Below are positions 10,954 through 22,937 of a stretch of DNA of 64,000 nt, in pieces. Every line of letters starts with the position of its first letter. Position 1 is the stretch's first letter. A program made the translations under genes and the position numbers. The notes under the pieces were generated by a model. It was not told where the DNA came from. It was given only the letters and a program-made list of their open reading frames with translations, and searched no databases. This stretch comes from Mantis religiosa (lineage: Eukaryota > Arthropoda > Insecta > Mantodea > Mantidae), in the NCBI GenBank assembly GCA_030765055.1, contig CM060958.1, positions 108,196,627 through 108,260,626 on the forward strand. The letters run 5' to 3'.

Positions 10954-12013
10954 ATGAAAATGGACAAAATGGAGTATCGAGCCGTCATTAAATACTTGTT
11001 TTTGAAAGGCAATACGCCTACGCAAATCAAAGATTCGTTGGATTCTGTGATTGGGGACTGTGCATCATCACTTACTACAGTGAAATTTTGGGCAGCTGAA
11101 TTTAAACGTAGTTGTAAGAGCTTGGAAGGCGATAAACGTTCAGGATGTCCAAAAACTTCAACTATCGTCGAAATCATCTCCAAAGTTCACCAAATGGTGC
11201 TAGACGACCGCCTGATTAAAGTGAGAGAAATAGCGGAGGCTATGAACATGCCAAAAGAACGTGATTGTCACATATTACATCAACATTTAGACATGAGAAA
11301 GCAGTCAGCGCGTTGGGGGCCGCGTTTGCTCAGGTTAGAGCAAAAACGTGTTCGAATGAACATTTCCAACGCTCTGTTGGGGCAGTTTAGGGGCAGTTTA
11401 ATCGGCTTTGGTGCCGATTAATTACTGTAAATTAAACTTGGACACACATTACTCTCCCGAAAGAAAAATACAGTCCAAACAGTGGACTGCAAAGGGGGAA
11501 CTGGCTTAAAGAAGAAAAAGAAAAAACACTGTTTTTTCGGCTGGGAAAGTGATGGCGACCTTTTTTTCGGATAGTCGTGGAGTTATTTTAATCGATTATC
11601 TTGAAAAAAGGTAAAAATATTACAGGAGCATACTCATATCATTACATGACAAGCTCAACTCAGAACTTCGGAATAAACGGCCAAATTTGCAGAAATAGAA
11701 AATCCTGTTTCACCAAGACACGAACTGTCTCACACCTCAGCGGTTGCAATGGCAAAAATCCACGAATTACGGTTTCAGATGCTTGACCATCCGTCTTACT
11801 CACCAGATCTAGCCCCGGGCGACATCTTTGTTTTCCCTCATCTGAAAATTGCGCTCGGAGGGTAGAGATTTTTTGTTAAATGAAGAGGCAATCACCTTCA
11901 TGAACAACTATTTTGCAGAGAAAAAAGCTGAGTACTAATTGGACGGGTTACAGAGATGAGAGCATCGCTGGGAGAAGTGTGTAGAGTTACAAGGAGACTA
12001 TGTTGGAAAATAA
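10954..12013 (+). pseudogene. mariner transposase 1 (broken)
   Basis: It opens MKMDKMEYRAVIKYLFLKG, a mariner helix-turn-helix N-terminus, and stays in frame to about residue 150 (RMNISNALLGQF). The sequence then jumps: the region of the first catalytic Asp is deleted or scrambled. Later blocks are spread over frames: ILIDYLEKGKNITGAY, the HQDxAxxHTS-type block near 11710, HPSYSPDLAPGD near 11790, and the C-terminal GDYVGK followed by TAA at 12011-12013. The PDLAPGD block ends in the third catalytic Asp. Several frameshifts make it non-functional. TIRs and TA flanks are given under the element. Confidence 0.85.
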
Positions 12014-12111
12014 AATCTGAAAAAAAAGTCTTGTATCTGTATTATGTCGGAAACTTTTCAGAGCACTATGTATTATACTTAAATGTAGGCCTAGTGATTT
12101 TTTTCGGGTAA

Positions 12112-12330
12112 TGTACGTCCTCCAACGTTAAGTCATATCGGACTATGAATAGAATGGGTGAAATGATGTTCGAATGATCCCAGGGTCCATGGAGTTTGGA
12201 GTTACTCGACATTCATCTTTAAGGATAAGGGAAAAACCTCATCCAGGTAACTCACCCTATCCGAGATTCGAACTCGGGACCTCTTGAACGTGAGGCAGAC
12301 ACGCTACAAAATACGCTACCGAGGCGGGCA
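12112..12330 (-). repeat. SINE family A
   Basis: Complete minus-strand copy from CTACCGAGGCGGGC (head) to GTCCTCCAACGTTAAGTCAT (3' end). It lies about 40 bp right of mariner 1. Confidence 0.9.
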
Positions 12331-13490
12331 AGCCTGGTGATTGTATAAGTATTTTATTCATATAGTGCTTAATGTGAAATTTTATCCATCCTTTAAGTGT
12401 TGATTTCTATTACTTAAATATATATTTACAAGTAAGTGTTGAATAAATGAAAATACTCGCTTTGTTCGTGTTTTAATCCTTTACCTCGAACACACCTCAG
12501 AACACATTCCTAAGCTGTTTAAATAGGCATTGTTAATCTCAAATTATAGGAGAACTATTTAAAATAGATTTATTTACAAAGATGACATTGAAAGCGATGA
12601 GCAAATATAACTGCCTATGAATAAAATAAAATGACAGCAGAGCAGGCCATGATCAGGCCTAGACCTATGCCACAAAGTGCATGGCTGTAGATAATGCTTC
12701 TTTTTGACAGTATCTTGTCATTGAACTCGTTAGAAACAGCTGCGGAGATTACAAAATGTAGACCAGCAATGTCACAAATGCCAAGATAAGCTCGCCTCTG
12801 GAACTGAACCAGCTGCCTCCCGAATACGGCGCCATCTGACTGCGTATGAATGTTGTTAAATACGTTTTGAACCTTTGATAGGCTACGTGCAATTTGTACC
12901 AGGCTCTTATCATGTGAAAGAATTTACTATCGTCAGAATCTGCAAGGTGATAAAGTCCACTATAATTATCAGAACGTTTAGGAATGTGTACTGGTGACCT
13001 TAAAATTGCATTAACGTGTGTACTTAGCAGTGTAAGACGCAGTTTTTAGGGATTTTGTTAGCTTTCAGAACTACCTTTCACCTCTTGGAATTACACTGTC
13101 ATAATTCCACGTCTTTTACATGTCATGTTGGAATGCAGGGGTGTGTATGGACTCATATTGGAGTCCCAAATAAGTAATAACACGATAATTCAATTATAAC
13201 CCATTCTTGTGTTTCGGAAAGTTCATTTTGTCGAAACTAATGCAATTAGAGCAGTGTTGCTGAACCTTACCTAAAAGAGGGAAGGGTGGATTTACCTCCA
13301 CCTACTGTTGCCCTAGCCATTACACAAACATGGAACTAAAAATGAAGTTTTCTAATAATGCGTCACCTTACTGACAAGAAGAAATGCTTCACACAAAATG
13401 AAGGAGGTGGGGTGAGGTTAGGTTCCACTGCATTAGCTTCTCATGCAGTTTACTAACTGTAGAGTTAAATATAGCTTAATGAACAATTTT
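12331..13490. other. Unassigned region
   Basis: AT-rich, with no recognisable gene or shared repeat. Confidence 0.3.
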
Positions 13491-13583
13491 CATTGCCGAA
13501 AGGCACAAGCAGTCCTGCGCAGTGGCATAATGCTTTGGTTCCCAGCCACGGAATGCGCTAGGTTTTGATACCACCCTTGGTAG

Positions 13584-13790
13584 GTGCGGATTTTAAGTCC
13601 CCGGTATTGGACCGCAGCCCATTCAGCAACGTGAGGAATTTGAGGAGCGAATCCCGTCAAGAAAGCCAATTTTCTGACTGACCACATCTCCCCATATTGT
13701 TGGATGATCGCCCACCTCTGCCTTGCGTATATGGGCGTGAGGCCGGCAGTCGGGTTGGCAACCTCTGGATCCGTTGCGGGCTGTCACCGA
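13584..13790 (+). repeat. Interspersed repeat G, copy 1
   Basis: It shares TGCGGATTTTAAG, GAGGA and a GTCAAGAAAGCCAATTTTC-like block in the same order with 62394-62560. Here it runs directly into a long (ATT)n tract, which may be its expanded 3' tail. Confidence 0.55.
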
Positions 13791-13791
13791 G

Positions 13792-14091
<300 letters not shown>

Positions 14092-14132
14092 AAGGCACAA
14101 GTAGCAGTAAAAATGATCAATAAATCAAAATA

Positions 14133-15389
14133 CGAGAGAGAGTCAAATGAAAACCTTAAATTTGTAATAACAAATCGAAATTTCGCGCCGTTTTCCTGTA
14201 AGTTGGTAAGCGTGCTACAAACAGCGTGCAGAATGACCTGTATGTGGCAGCATAGTGCAGATGCAGACATACCAGTATAAAAATGGCCGCACCACTTGCG
14301 ACTTGCACCAGGGAAGAACCGCGTTCTCTTATTCGGTATTTGCGTAGTGAAGGTGTGAAACCTTCAACGGATGAAGGTTCACTACGGTGATGCATGTTTG
14401 TCACAGCAGCAATGGAGCAATGTTGTAGGAAGTTCGGAAATTGTGTGACTTCAGTGGAAGATGCTTCACGTCCAGGTCAGTCATAACGAGTTGTGACTCC
14501 ACAGAGCATTGCCGCAGTTGAAGCCATAGTGAAGGTAAACCACCGAGTGACACTGAATAACATTGCAGCATGTTTACAGATTAGTCATGAGTCAGCACAC
14601 CACATTATGCATGATGTGCTCCAGTTTCACAAAGTGTCTACAAGATGGGTGCCACGGCAGCTGACTCCTGAAATGAGAGAACGACGTGTTGATACTTGTG
14701 AAGAACTTCTTCGGCGCTTTTAACGGAAGGGTGATGGCTTCCTTGCAAGAATCGTTACTGGGGACTTCCACCAACCGGAAACGAAGAGAGCGAGCAAGGA
14801 ATGGCACCATCCCTCATCACCAAAACCAAAGAAGTTGCGAACAGAACCATCAGAAGGGAAGGTTATGCTGACTCTCTTTACGGACGAAAAAGCCGTCATT
14901 TTGGAGCATTACATGCCTAGAGGGACCACTGTCGCCACTGCATCATACACAGATCTCCTAAAAAAATCATCTGCGGCCTGCAATCAAATCAAAGTGACGT
15001 GGATTGCTGTCAGCAGATGTCCTTTTGCAACATGACAATGCAAGGCCCCACACTGCCCGTACAACTGTTGCAACAATTACAGACCTTCCTCATCCACCAT
15101 ACTCACCAGACCTTGTACCAAGTGATTTCCATATGTTTGGACCACTCAAAGACGCAATGGGAGGAAAGAAGTTCCGTTCCGATGAAGAGGTACGCCACGC
15201 GGTGCGTGACTGATTGCGTGGACTACCAAAAGTATTGTTTTCTAAAGGCATTTATGCACTTTGTAAATGCTGGAGGGCTTGCATTGAGCGTGGAGGAGAT
15301 TATGTTGAAAAGTGATACAGCTTTGTACCACTTCTGCACAATAAATAATATTTAAAAAATATTTAAGCTTTTCATTTGACTCACCCTCT
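14133..15389 (+). mobile_element. mariner element 2, decayed
   Basis: Left end AGAGAGAGTCAAATGAAAAC and right end (complement) AGAGGGTGAGTCAAATGAAA form TIRs. TA at 14131-14132 and 15390-15391 gives the target duplication. The length of 1257 bp is standard for mariner. Confidence 0.9.
14283..15315 (+). pseudogene. mariner transposase 2 (broken)
   Basis: ATG at 14283 opens MAAPLATCTREEPRSLIRYL, a typical insect mariner N-terminus. A deletion shortly after (near 14350) shifts the frame. Recognisable blocks follow: VTPQSIAAVEAIVKVNHRVT, ISHESAHHIMHDVLQFHKVS, RWVPRQLTPEMRERRVDTCE, EHYMPRGTT, LLQHDNARPHTA (second catalytic Asp), HPPYSPDLVPSDFHMFGPLK (third Asp) and C-terminal DYVEK with a stop at 15313-15315. 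The first catalytic block has lost the ETW motif, and about five residues are missing between the last two Asp residues. It cannot encode an active enzyme. Confidence 0.9.
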
Positions 15390-15391
15390 TA

Positions 15392-15899
15392 AATAATGCA
15401 ACAAGGAAACTTGAAGACAATTGGTATGAATAGAAATAAAATAAATGGTAGTTTTTGGAATTTTAAGACCATTTTTGGGGCATAAGTTCATTCGAAAATA
15501 TAAAATACAAAAGAACGAGCTTAGACGTTCCATGTACAGTGAACCACACATAAGTTATACATCTTAGGTTTCATCCACATCGAACCTGAAACGCGAATTT
15601 CACTATGTGATTGACGTACTACGACGCAAGAAAATAAGTTTTACTATTAGTTTAGCTATTAAGAACGTCCAGCTGATGCCAGTCACAGAAACAAAAATAA
15701 ATGAAGCATTATACCTACTTTTCGACCACGGCCTATAAGCCCAAGGAAAGTAGTATTCCAAATAAGGGTTTATTTCTTTCGTGATCTTTCAAGGAACAAC
15801 TTCATGCTACAATTTTCCCAGGTGTAATGCATACAAAAAATGTTGAGCTTCATGTACGTGTTTCGTTTAACAAAAGTTAAACATACAGCGTGTCCAGGA
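15392..15899. other. Unassigned region
   Basis: AT-rich; nothing recognised up to the C-run at 15902-15916. Confidence 0.3.
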
Positions 15900-16650
15900 C
15901 GCCCCCCCCCCCCCCTCACGTTCTATTTGCCTCCGGCATTAACGTGGCGTGTGCCTGGTTTCCTGGACATGCCGGTTTGCTGGGAAATGAAATGGCTGAT
16001 CTGGCTGCTAAGTCGGCATCGTCACAGCCCAGGGTTTCTGTAGCCACAGTACTATCAGAGGAGTTCAGCGGAGAGGTGCACTATCCTGCTGGCTGGAAGA
16101 GTGGTCCGCTCTCCGCAGAAATAAACTTAAAACTGTCAAGGAACTCCCGATTCCCTGGGTAGCCTCCTGCCGTTCTTCTCGTCGGTAGGAGGTCAGCCTG
16201 GCTCGTTTAAGCATTGGCCACTGTATTTTTACGCATAGTTTTATGTTAAAAACGGCCCCTGCTCCAGTGTGCCCACTCTGCGGTGGAGCTCTGTCGGTCC
16301 GCCATGTGTTTTTAGAATGTTCTAACCTAGCCGCTGTTCGCCAGTCTCTCCAGCTGCCGGCCAGCTTGGCAGGGATTCTGGCGGACGACGAACAAGCGGT
16401 TGGCAAAGTCTTTAAACTGCTTTTAATTGTTGATTTTAGGATTTAGTTCTCAATGTTACCCTTTTAAACCTATTTATCGCTTCATGGTTTTCAGTGTATT
16501 TTAGTTTTTACTAACGTGCGTGTATTTTAGCTTATTTTATTTAGGATGGATCTGTTTTAGCTCTTTTACCTCCTATTTTAGCATGTTCTTTTCTTTTAAG
16601 GGCACTGATGACCGTGACGTTGAGCGCCCATAAAATCATCATTCATTCAG
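15900..16650 (+). mobile_element. LINE 3' end (RNase H and C-terminal domain)
   Basis: A 5'-truncated non-LTR retrotransposon. One frame gives NVACAWFPGHAGLLGNEMAD then LAAK, the end of an RNase H domain with its late catalytic Asp. Another frame (16243-16446) gives CPLCGGALSVRHVFLECSNL, the Cys/His motif usual downstream of RNase H in Jockey/I/R1-like LINEs, and then a stop. The 3' UTR ends GGGCACTGATGACC, GTTGAGCGCCC and an ATC/ATTC-type tail. Frameshifts and stops separate the blocks. A clade cannot be assigned safely. Confidence 0.8.
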
Positions 16651-17211
16651 AACTTAAATATCACTTTTTATTGAAAATCTTGTTTAATTAATACGTTTTA
16701 AGAGCCCCTCCTCTGCCTTTATTCTTATGAACACAGCGGAACACCTCGCTTGCTGAACCTCGGCACGGATATCTTGTGGACTATCTCGCTCCTCTGGGAG
16801 GAAGATGTGCCGAGGGGACGCCACACAGAGCAGAACCAACGAAACATGCAAAAATTCCTAGTAGTTTTACAAATAGCCAATCGGCGCACCACCGAAACTC
16901 CTTCCTACCTTCCAAATACCGGCGCTAATGTTATCCCCTTAGCCACTCGCTTGGCAATTGGCTTCAGGGCAGCCAATATAATTTATTTGCTGAAACTCGT
17001 CAGATGTAATATTTTAAATATGTATATCCTGCTTCATGCATTCACTGATTTAATGCAGTCTGTACAAAATGTATCAAAGTCCATTGCTGATTACTTATCT
17101 GTCACCTTCAGCACAATCTGCTTCGAACTTTGAATTAACTGCAACTGATAGATACCTTACGCTTTACTCATGTTTCTAAATATGACAACACTTTGATTCA
17201 TACTTACGTAT
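16651..17211. other. Unassigned region
   Basis: A short hairpin occurs at about 16757-16817 (CCTCGGCAC against GTGCCGAGG). A 127-codon plus frame at 16750-17133 shows no recognisable domain. Confidence 0.3.
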
Positions 17212-17247
<36 letters not shown>

Positions 17248-17739
17248 AGGAAGAAAGAAAGAGAGAGAGAGAGAAAGAAAGAAAGAACGAAAGAAAGAGA
17301 AAGAAAGAAAGAAAGAAAGAAAGAGAAAGAAAGAGAGAGAAAGAAAGAAAGAGAGAGAAAGAAAGAAAGAGAGAGAGAAATAAATAAAGAAAGAAAGAGA
17401 GAAAGAAAGAGAGAAAGAAAGACAGAAAGAGAGAGAGAAAGAAAGAGAGAAAGAAAGAAAGGAAGGAAGGGAGGAAGGGAGCGGAGGGAGGGGTTGGAGG
17501 GGAGGAAGGGGAGGGAGGAGAGGGAGTGAGGGGAAGGGAGGGAGTGAGGGGAGGAGGGGAAGGGAGGGAAGGGAGGGGAGGGGAGGGAAGGGAAGGGAGG
17601 GAAGGGAAGAAGGGAAGAAGGAAAGAAGGAAAGAAGGAAAGAAGGGAAGAAGGGAAGAAGGAAAGAAGGAAAGAAGGAAAGAAGGAAAGAAGGAAAGAAG
17701 GAAAGGGAGAAAGGGAGAAAGAAAGAGAGAAAGAAAGAA
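17212..17739. repeat. Purine microsatellite (GAAA/GGGA/GGAA)
   Basis: About 530 bp almost free of pyrimidines on the plus strand. GAAA units with GAGA interruptions come first. Then comes a G-rich block of GGGAGG/GGGGAGG at 17461-17600, then GGAA/GAAAG units. Poly-charged translations are artefacts. Confidence 0.97.
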
Positions 17740-18269
17740 TTAAAAGCTAAATGTAATGGACCAAAGCGAAATATTGGAGCTGAAACTAAGTTTTACTTAA
17801 TAAATATAAATTTTATAATTTTTAATGCCTCTTTGAATGGTGAAGTAGTCTGCATAAGTATGTCTAACGCAAAATAAGTTTTCATTGGGTATTGAATATA
17901 GATAGGGAAGTACATTCATGTATAGCTAAGAAGATGGCGCCACGGTTATCTTTGGAGCTCATCCCATAGATTCTCGCAACCGCCCACTCTGTCCAATGGA
18001 TTTACTCGGATCGATGGAGGAATGCTGGGGTACCACTGCCAAGTTAGTAGCTGCCTCCGTGCGGATCCTACCAAGGGGACCATTAGAGTGAGTTCATTCG
18101 ACAGCAAACGTTAGTGACTCCATTCTTCCAGGTATAGTTGCCATTCGGTTCTCTCCCATCATCCTTCCCTCTGAAGAGTCAGGGTAGAAACACAAAGGGG
18201 CAGGGTTCTGTCCCAACTGTGAGTGCCTCTATGTACCGTGTACTTTTTTTTTTACCCTCATACACGCCT
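17740..18269. other. Unassigned region
   Basis: A moderately GC-rich block at 17930-18240 looks repeat-like (AAGATGGCGCCACGG start), but no second copy was found in the window. Confidence 0.3.
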
Positions 18270-18438
18270 TTTAGAGGGACAGGAATTTCGGGGGTTGTAA
18301 TTGACCTACCCAGCATTCGCCTGGTGACACGGGAAAACCCCAGAAAAACCCATGAGTCAGGTAGGTTGACCATGGTAATCGAACCCAGACCTCCCGAATG
18401 CGGGCCACAGATGAAACTGCCTGAGCCATCCAGCTTGG
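18270..18438 (-). repeat. SINE family B, 3'-truncated
   Basis: Minus-strand head near 18438 (complement of CTGCCTGAGCCATCCAGC), then the CCCATGAGTCAGG block and CAGCATTCGCCTGGTGACAC, stopping at GGGACAGGAATTTC. Confidence 0.85.
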
Positions 18439-18584
18439 TTACAGTGTAATCAGGATATGTTCATAAAAATGAAGTGTTTTGGGAATCTCCCTTGTGTTAA
18501 AGTTGATGCCACTCCAGGACGATTAAATCAAGCAACTTTCTGGTTCAATCGTTCTAGATCCTTCATTGTGAATGACTTTCGCAT

Positions 18585-18920
18585 AACTGCTAAACTGGAA
18601 ACTATAGCAAAATATTTCTGCTCAAAGAAGTAGATCATAAGTTATATCAAACACATTTTTTGTAGAGTTAGCCAGTTCCAAAGTATCCGTTATTAGTTCT
18701 CTGAATTTTCCAATATATTCACTATTTTCAAATGGAGAGTCGTTATTCAATTTTTCATCTCTCGGCTATGCAAAGTGAATCGACCAGATCTTAAAACATT
18801 TGGCAATCGCCTAAAGTCTACTGTATTCCCATATTCTCTTATACCTAAGAAAATTAGCAATAAGATAGTGTTTATTTAGATTAGCATGAAGTAGACAGAG
18901 AAATAAGTGTTCGTAAGAAT
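18585..18920 (+). repeat. AT-rich dispersed repeat N
   Basis: It shares, in order, TGAATTTTCCA, AAAGTCTACTGTATTCC, TACCTA and AAAATTAGCAATAAGATA with 43080-43325 and with the halves at 57985-58186 and 59014-59140. No coding frame. Class unknown. Confidence 0.6.
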
Positions 18921-19920
18921 AGCTTTTACACGAGTAGAGAGAATCATGTGAGAGCAGTATATCAAATTTTGTGTTATTTTCGAAACTATGTATGTGGCAA
19001 GGAGTGAGTTTACGTCTGGTTTTGAAAGAGAATATGAGCAGGCTGCATTCATCCCTGACCTGCGAAATGCCGGTTGGTTAGAGCACCAGGTGCAAAGAAC
19101 GCAGCTGCTGTTGTAGGAATGTTCCGTTGAGAGACGGCCTTGCCCCGGGTTCCTAGGCAACACGCTCTATCTATACTATTCGTAATTCCAAAAACATCTG
19201 CCAAGCAAAGTTCCCTTTGTTTTGTCATCTCACGCTGCAGTCTTACGTCTGCGGATTCAGTTCTTAATTTCCTCCTATTTTTACTTATGTTAAGTGGAGC
19301 AAGTACTGTATTCCACCGGAAATACAGTTTTGAGAATCACTTAAACTGTCCCATGTTTAAGATACTTTAATAAGAACTGAAATGCGTTTAAATCTTCTAC
19401 ATTCTGAATGAATTTTGTAAACCGTACGATTTAGGAAAAATCACAAAACACTCTTTAAAACAAAATTTATGCCACAAATTTTGTGTGGAGTGAAGCATTT
19501 CCAATATATTCTTGTTATTTGTTCAAATTTTCAAATACTTACACTTTATTCCAAATGTGAAAACGTCATTCGTTTATTTATGTCTGAGCCATAGAAAGAG
19601 AATTAAATATCATCTTTAAAATTAGAAGCTTTATATATGTATTCAAATTATTATTATTTCAAGATAACAAGCTATGAAGCTTCGAATTCAATAAAGGACT
19701 TTCGCTCAGAATGTGTATAAAATTCAAGAGAAATAAGTGTGAAATAAGTCTGAATTTAGGTACATAAGGAATGATTGAAGCCAAATTTGCTAAAATAGCT
19801 TTCAATTCTGATACTCATATATTATGCAAAGTTTAGAGGAATGCAAAATTTTCTTAGAAAATACATTGAATGTATAATCTGGGAACACAAAGTAAAACCG
19901 CAGCTGTTCTAAAAATTGTG
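18921..19920. other. Unassigned, partly repeat N-like
   Basis: A stretch near 19500-19590 (TTCTTGTTATTTGTTCAAATT) resembles the left part of repeat N. Nothing else was recognised. Confidence 0.3.
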
Positions 19921-20577
<657 letters not shown>

Positions 20578-20888
20578 CTTCACAAGGCTCAAAACGAAAA
20601 TTACCGCCTGAACTGCGAGCAAGAGCGTAAGAATAAAGATAAATAATAATTGTGTTGAGAAGCGTGTCTCTTGTATTCAATTAATGTTATTTTCCTAAAA
20701 CAAAACTAACCTTCATAATGGTATTGGCCCTGAAATTGTAAAACAATAAAAATGTAAAATAACGAACGAATCCATAGACGTGAATGTTGTTAGAGAAGTG
20801 TGTGCTCTTAACGCCTTGAATCGAAAATTTTAATTGGTAGAAATTGTAAAAGGAATTTAGGAGGAAAAATATCTTGACGGTGTTTTAA

Positions 20889-21234
20889 ATTGTATTTCAT
20901 TGCGGGCCTAATGTTTTCAGTGGTGACAGTAGACGATAGTCTTGATCAGATTGTTTTTTGTTTGTGGTGTGCAGATATCGCTCCACCATTGGCTGCCACC
21001 GTTTACCCCCACTTTAGCAAGCCATGGCCCGACTGCTCCTCCAGGGCGGCACACTTGCAGGCCAACTCCCGTGGAGAGTGGACGAGTGGCGCCTAGCTCT
21101 TCGGGAGTCGCTTGTTTCAAATGAACATCGGCTCTCCTACTGTGTGACAAGTGCCTAGTAGTGAAATAAACAGTGCCGTTGGTGAACAAGACGGGATTAT
21201 TATTCGAAGTTTTGTTGTGGAATGTAATGTGGGG
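20889..21234 (+). promoter_or_regulatory. Possible 5' UTR/promoter region of exon at 21235
   Basis: Composition switches from AT-rich to GC/CpG-richer at about 20975-21310, in contrast to the neighbouring sequence. An in-frame TGA at 21145-21147 closes the frame upstream. TTTTCAG at 20915-20921 could be a splice acceptor. No clear TATA box was seen. This is inference from context. Confidence 0.3.
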
Positions 21235-21404
21235 ATGAGGGAAGTGCTTGGTCTTGGAGGTGGAGGAGGAAGAATCGCAATGCCGGAGATGAGGATGTCG
21301 GCGACTCCAGGGTACCTGGAGTTGGCCCAAGAACAGATGCAGCGTCTCATATGTCACAAACCTATCGAGGAATACTACGAAGTGGAGGACCAACCATTCG
21401 CAAG
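21235..21404 (+). CDS. Candidate first coding exon, possibly DAPK/DRAK-like kinase
   Basis: From ATG at 21235 the frame reads MREVLGLGGGGGRIAMPEMR, then MSATPGYLELAQEQMQRLIC and HKPIEEYYEVEDQPFAR. It ends at AAG|GTGAGT, a near-consensus donor at 21404/21405, in phase 2. An in-frame TGA lies upstream at 21145. Alternative ATGs are at 21280, 21289 and 21295. The tail (IEEYYEVEDQPFAR, with Arg split by the intron) resembles, from memory, the residues just before the glycine-loop GKFAxVRR of insect death-associated protein kinase-related (DRAK/STK17-like) kinases. A serine/threonine kinase would start in the next exon. No second exon was found before 64000, so the intron could be very long. The exon call rests on the donor, frame and composition; the kinase call is tentative. 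Confidence 0.42.
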
Positions 21405-22072
21405 GTGAGTCTTCAATATCTTTTAACCTTAAGTTAAATGTTTTACAGAAATTTTACCCTATGTAGAGTTTCCTTTCTGACATTTTTGCCATCGATTATA
21501 TTTTCGGTAACAGTTCTATTTCTCTTGTAGGACGGGGTCGAATTAACTAAATATCCTCCCTCTATATAAGAAATCATAATTGCCCATACACATCTAAGCT
21601 GCCGGAAGTGCTCTACTTTATTTACATTTTAATGCTTACGTATGTTTTAAGAATTCTGATGCAAGAATTTATTATAAAAAGTAAGCTCTGATTTCGTTTC
21701 TATGAATCCCAAGTAAATTTGGGAAAAGTAGAGAATGACCTTTTATATCTACTAGGCGAAGCCAATGTGCGACAATTTTACTATTCCCGAATAAAAATCC
21801 GCATTACTACATATTTCGGTAATATTGTAAACTCCCCTCCCATGAAGGTACCTACACCTTGGAAGGGGGCAAGGATAGTTACGGTAAAAGAGACCAAAAA
21901 CAGAGTTCTTAGTGATCTGATCTTTGTTGGCTAAACTATTATACCTACGTCAGTTTGTGTACGTGGACAAAAAGTTAAGATATGCTATTAAAAATAATAC
22001 CTAAATAGTGCCCGGTTATTGTCACAGGAGTAAAAGTTGGCCGTTTAATAATACAGGACCCTGCCCGCCTCG
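21405..22072. other. Probable intron start, otherwise unassigned
   Basis: It begins with GTGAGT after the candidate exon. A 71-codon plus frame at 21719-21934 has no recognisable feature. Confidence 0.3.
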
Positions 22073-22206
22073 GTAGCGTAGTGGCAGCGTGTCTGCCTCA
22101 CGTTCAGGAGATCCCGAGTTCAAATATCGGTGAGGGTGAGTTATCTGGATAAGGTTTTCTTACTGTGGGTTTCTCTTACCCTGAAAGATGAATGTCGGAT
22201 AACTCT
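22073..22206 (+). repeat. SINE family A, 3'-truncated
   Basis: Intact head from GCCCGCCTCGGTAGCGTAG through GTGTCTGCCTCACGTTCAG. It stops within the body after GATGAATGTCGGATAACTCT. Confidence 0.9.
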
Positions 22207-22885
22207 CGACATCGAACGATACTTCAGAAATCGCGCTCGATACTTTTTCGATATTTTGATGGTGATTCTCCAATTTTTATTTTATCTTGAAATAAAAAAA
22301 AAAATATTATTGCCACAAATAGAACATTGCAAAACCATAGAAATTGCAAGGAATGTGGTACTGTACAGTAACATTACGCAAGAAAATAAATCTGTCAAAT
22401 TCACCGTTGCTTAAGTCCCCAAGAGCAGTCACTGCATATCTCAACGATGATTTGTCATCACCTCTGTGCTGGATTACTGGAAAACAAGATTAAAAATTTC
22501 CAGAACTATAAAAAAATTAGCTGCTAAATATTTGTGTATTCTACCTGTTTTTTATACAGCAGGACTCATATATGACAGAAAAAGAAGTAGAGTTGACCCC
22601 TAAAGAGTGAAAATGTTAGTATTTAACAAAATCTCTTAAAAGTGGACTGTTTTGCTTTCAAATGTATAATGTAGAGTTTTAAAATAAGAACACCGATGGT
22701 TTTAAGTTGTTTTTGTCATTAAATGTGTACAACTATTTAGTTGTACTGGCATTGCACAGTTCTTCTATTCTATTTTGTATTCAAACTAAAAGTAGTATGG
22801 AAGTATCGGTTATCGTGGAAATTAAGGTGTATTGGTATCAAAAATCGAGTATGAGAAAAACTGGTTTCTATCCATTCCAAATGTC
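22207..22885. other. AT-rich unassigned region
   Basis: No recognisable gene or repeat. Confidence 0.3.
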
Positions 22886-22937
22886 ATGCATTTCATTCAT
22901 CGTCCGTTATGATTTTACGTTGGAGGGCGTAAATTAA
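22886..22937 (+). repeat. SINE family A, 3' end only
   Basis: About 50 bp: TTTCATTCATCGTCCG, TTACGTTGGAGGGCGTAAAT and an A-rich tail. Confidence 0.8.

Larger units (their letters stand above)
10381..12070 (+). mobile_element. mariner element 1, decayed, with nested RpL17 retrocopy
   Basis: Terminal inverted repeats match: CTGAAAGGTTTCCGAC at 10391 and the complement of CTGAAAAGTTTCCGAC ending near 12061. The element is flanked by TA at 10379-10380 and 12071-12072, the expected mariner target duplication. Its 1.69 kb exceeds the usual 1.3 kb by about the size of the RpL17 fragment lying between the left TIR and the transposase, so the retrocopy probably inserted into the element. Confidence 0.85.

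Noticed and set aside
17526..17750. Gly/Arg/Lys/Glu-rich frame
   Set aside because: Translation of the purine microsatellite.
20917..21393. 158-codon minus-strand frame opposite the candidate exon
   Set aside because: Pro/His/Ser-rich shadow; the plus strand has the donor site and the more protein-like sequence.
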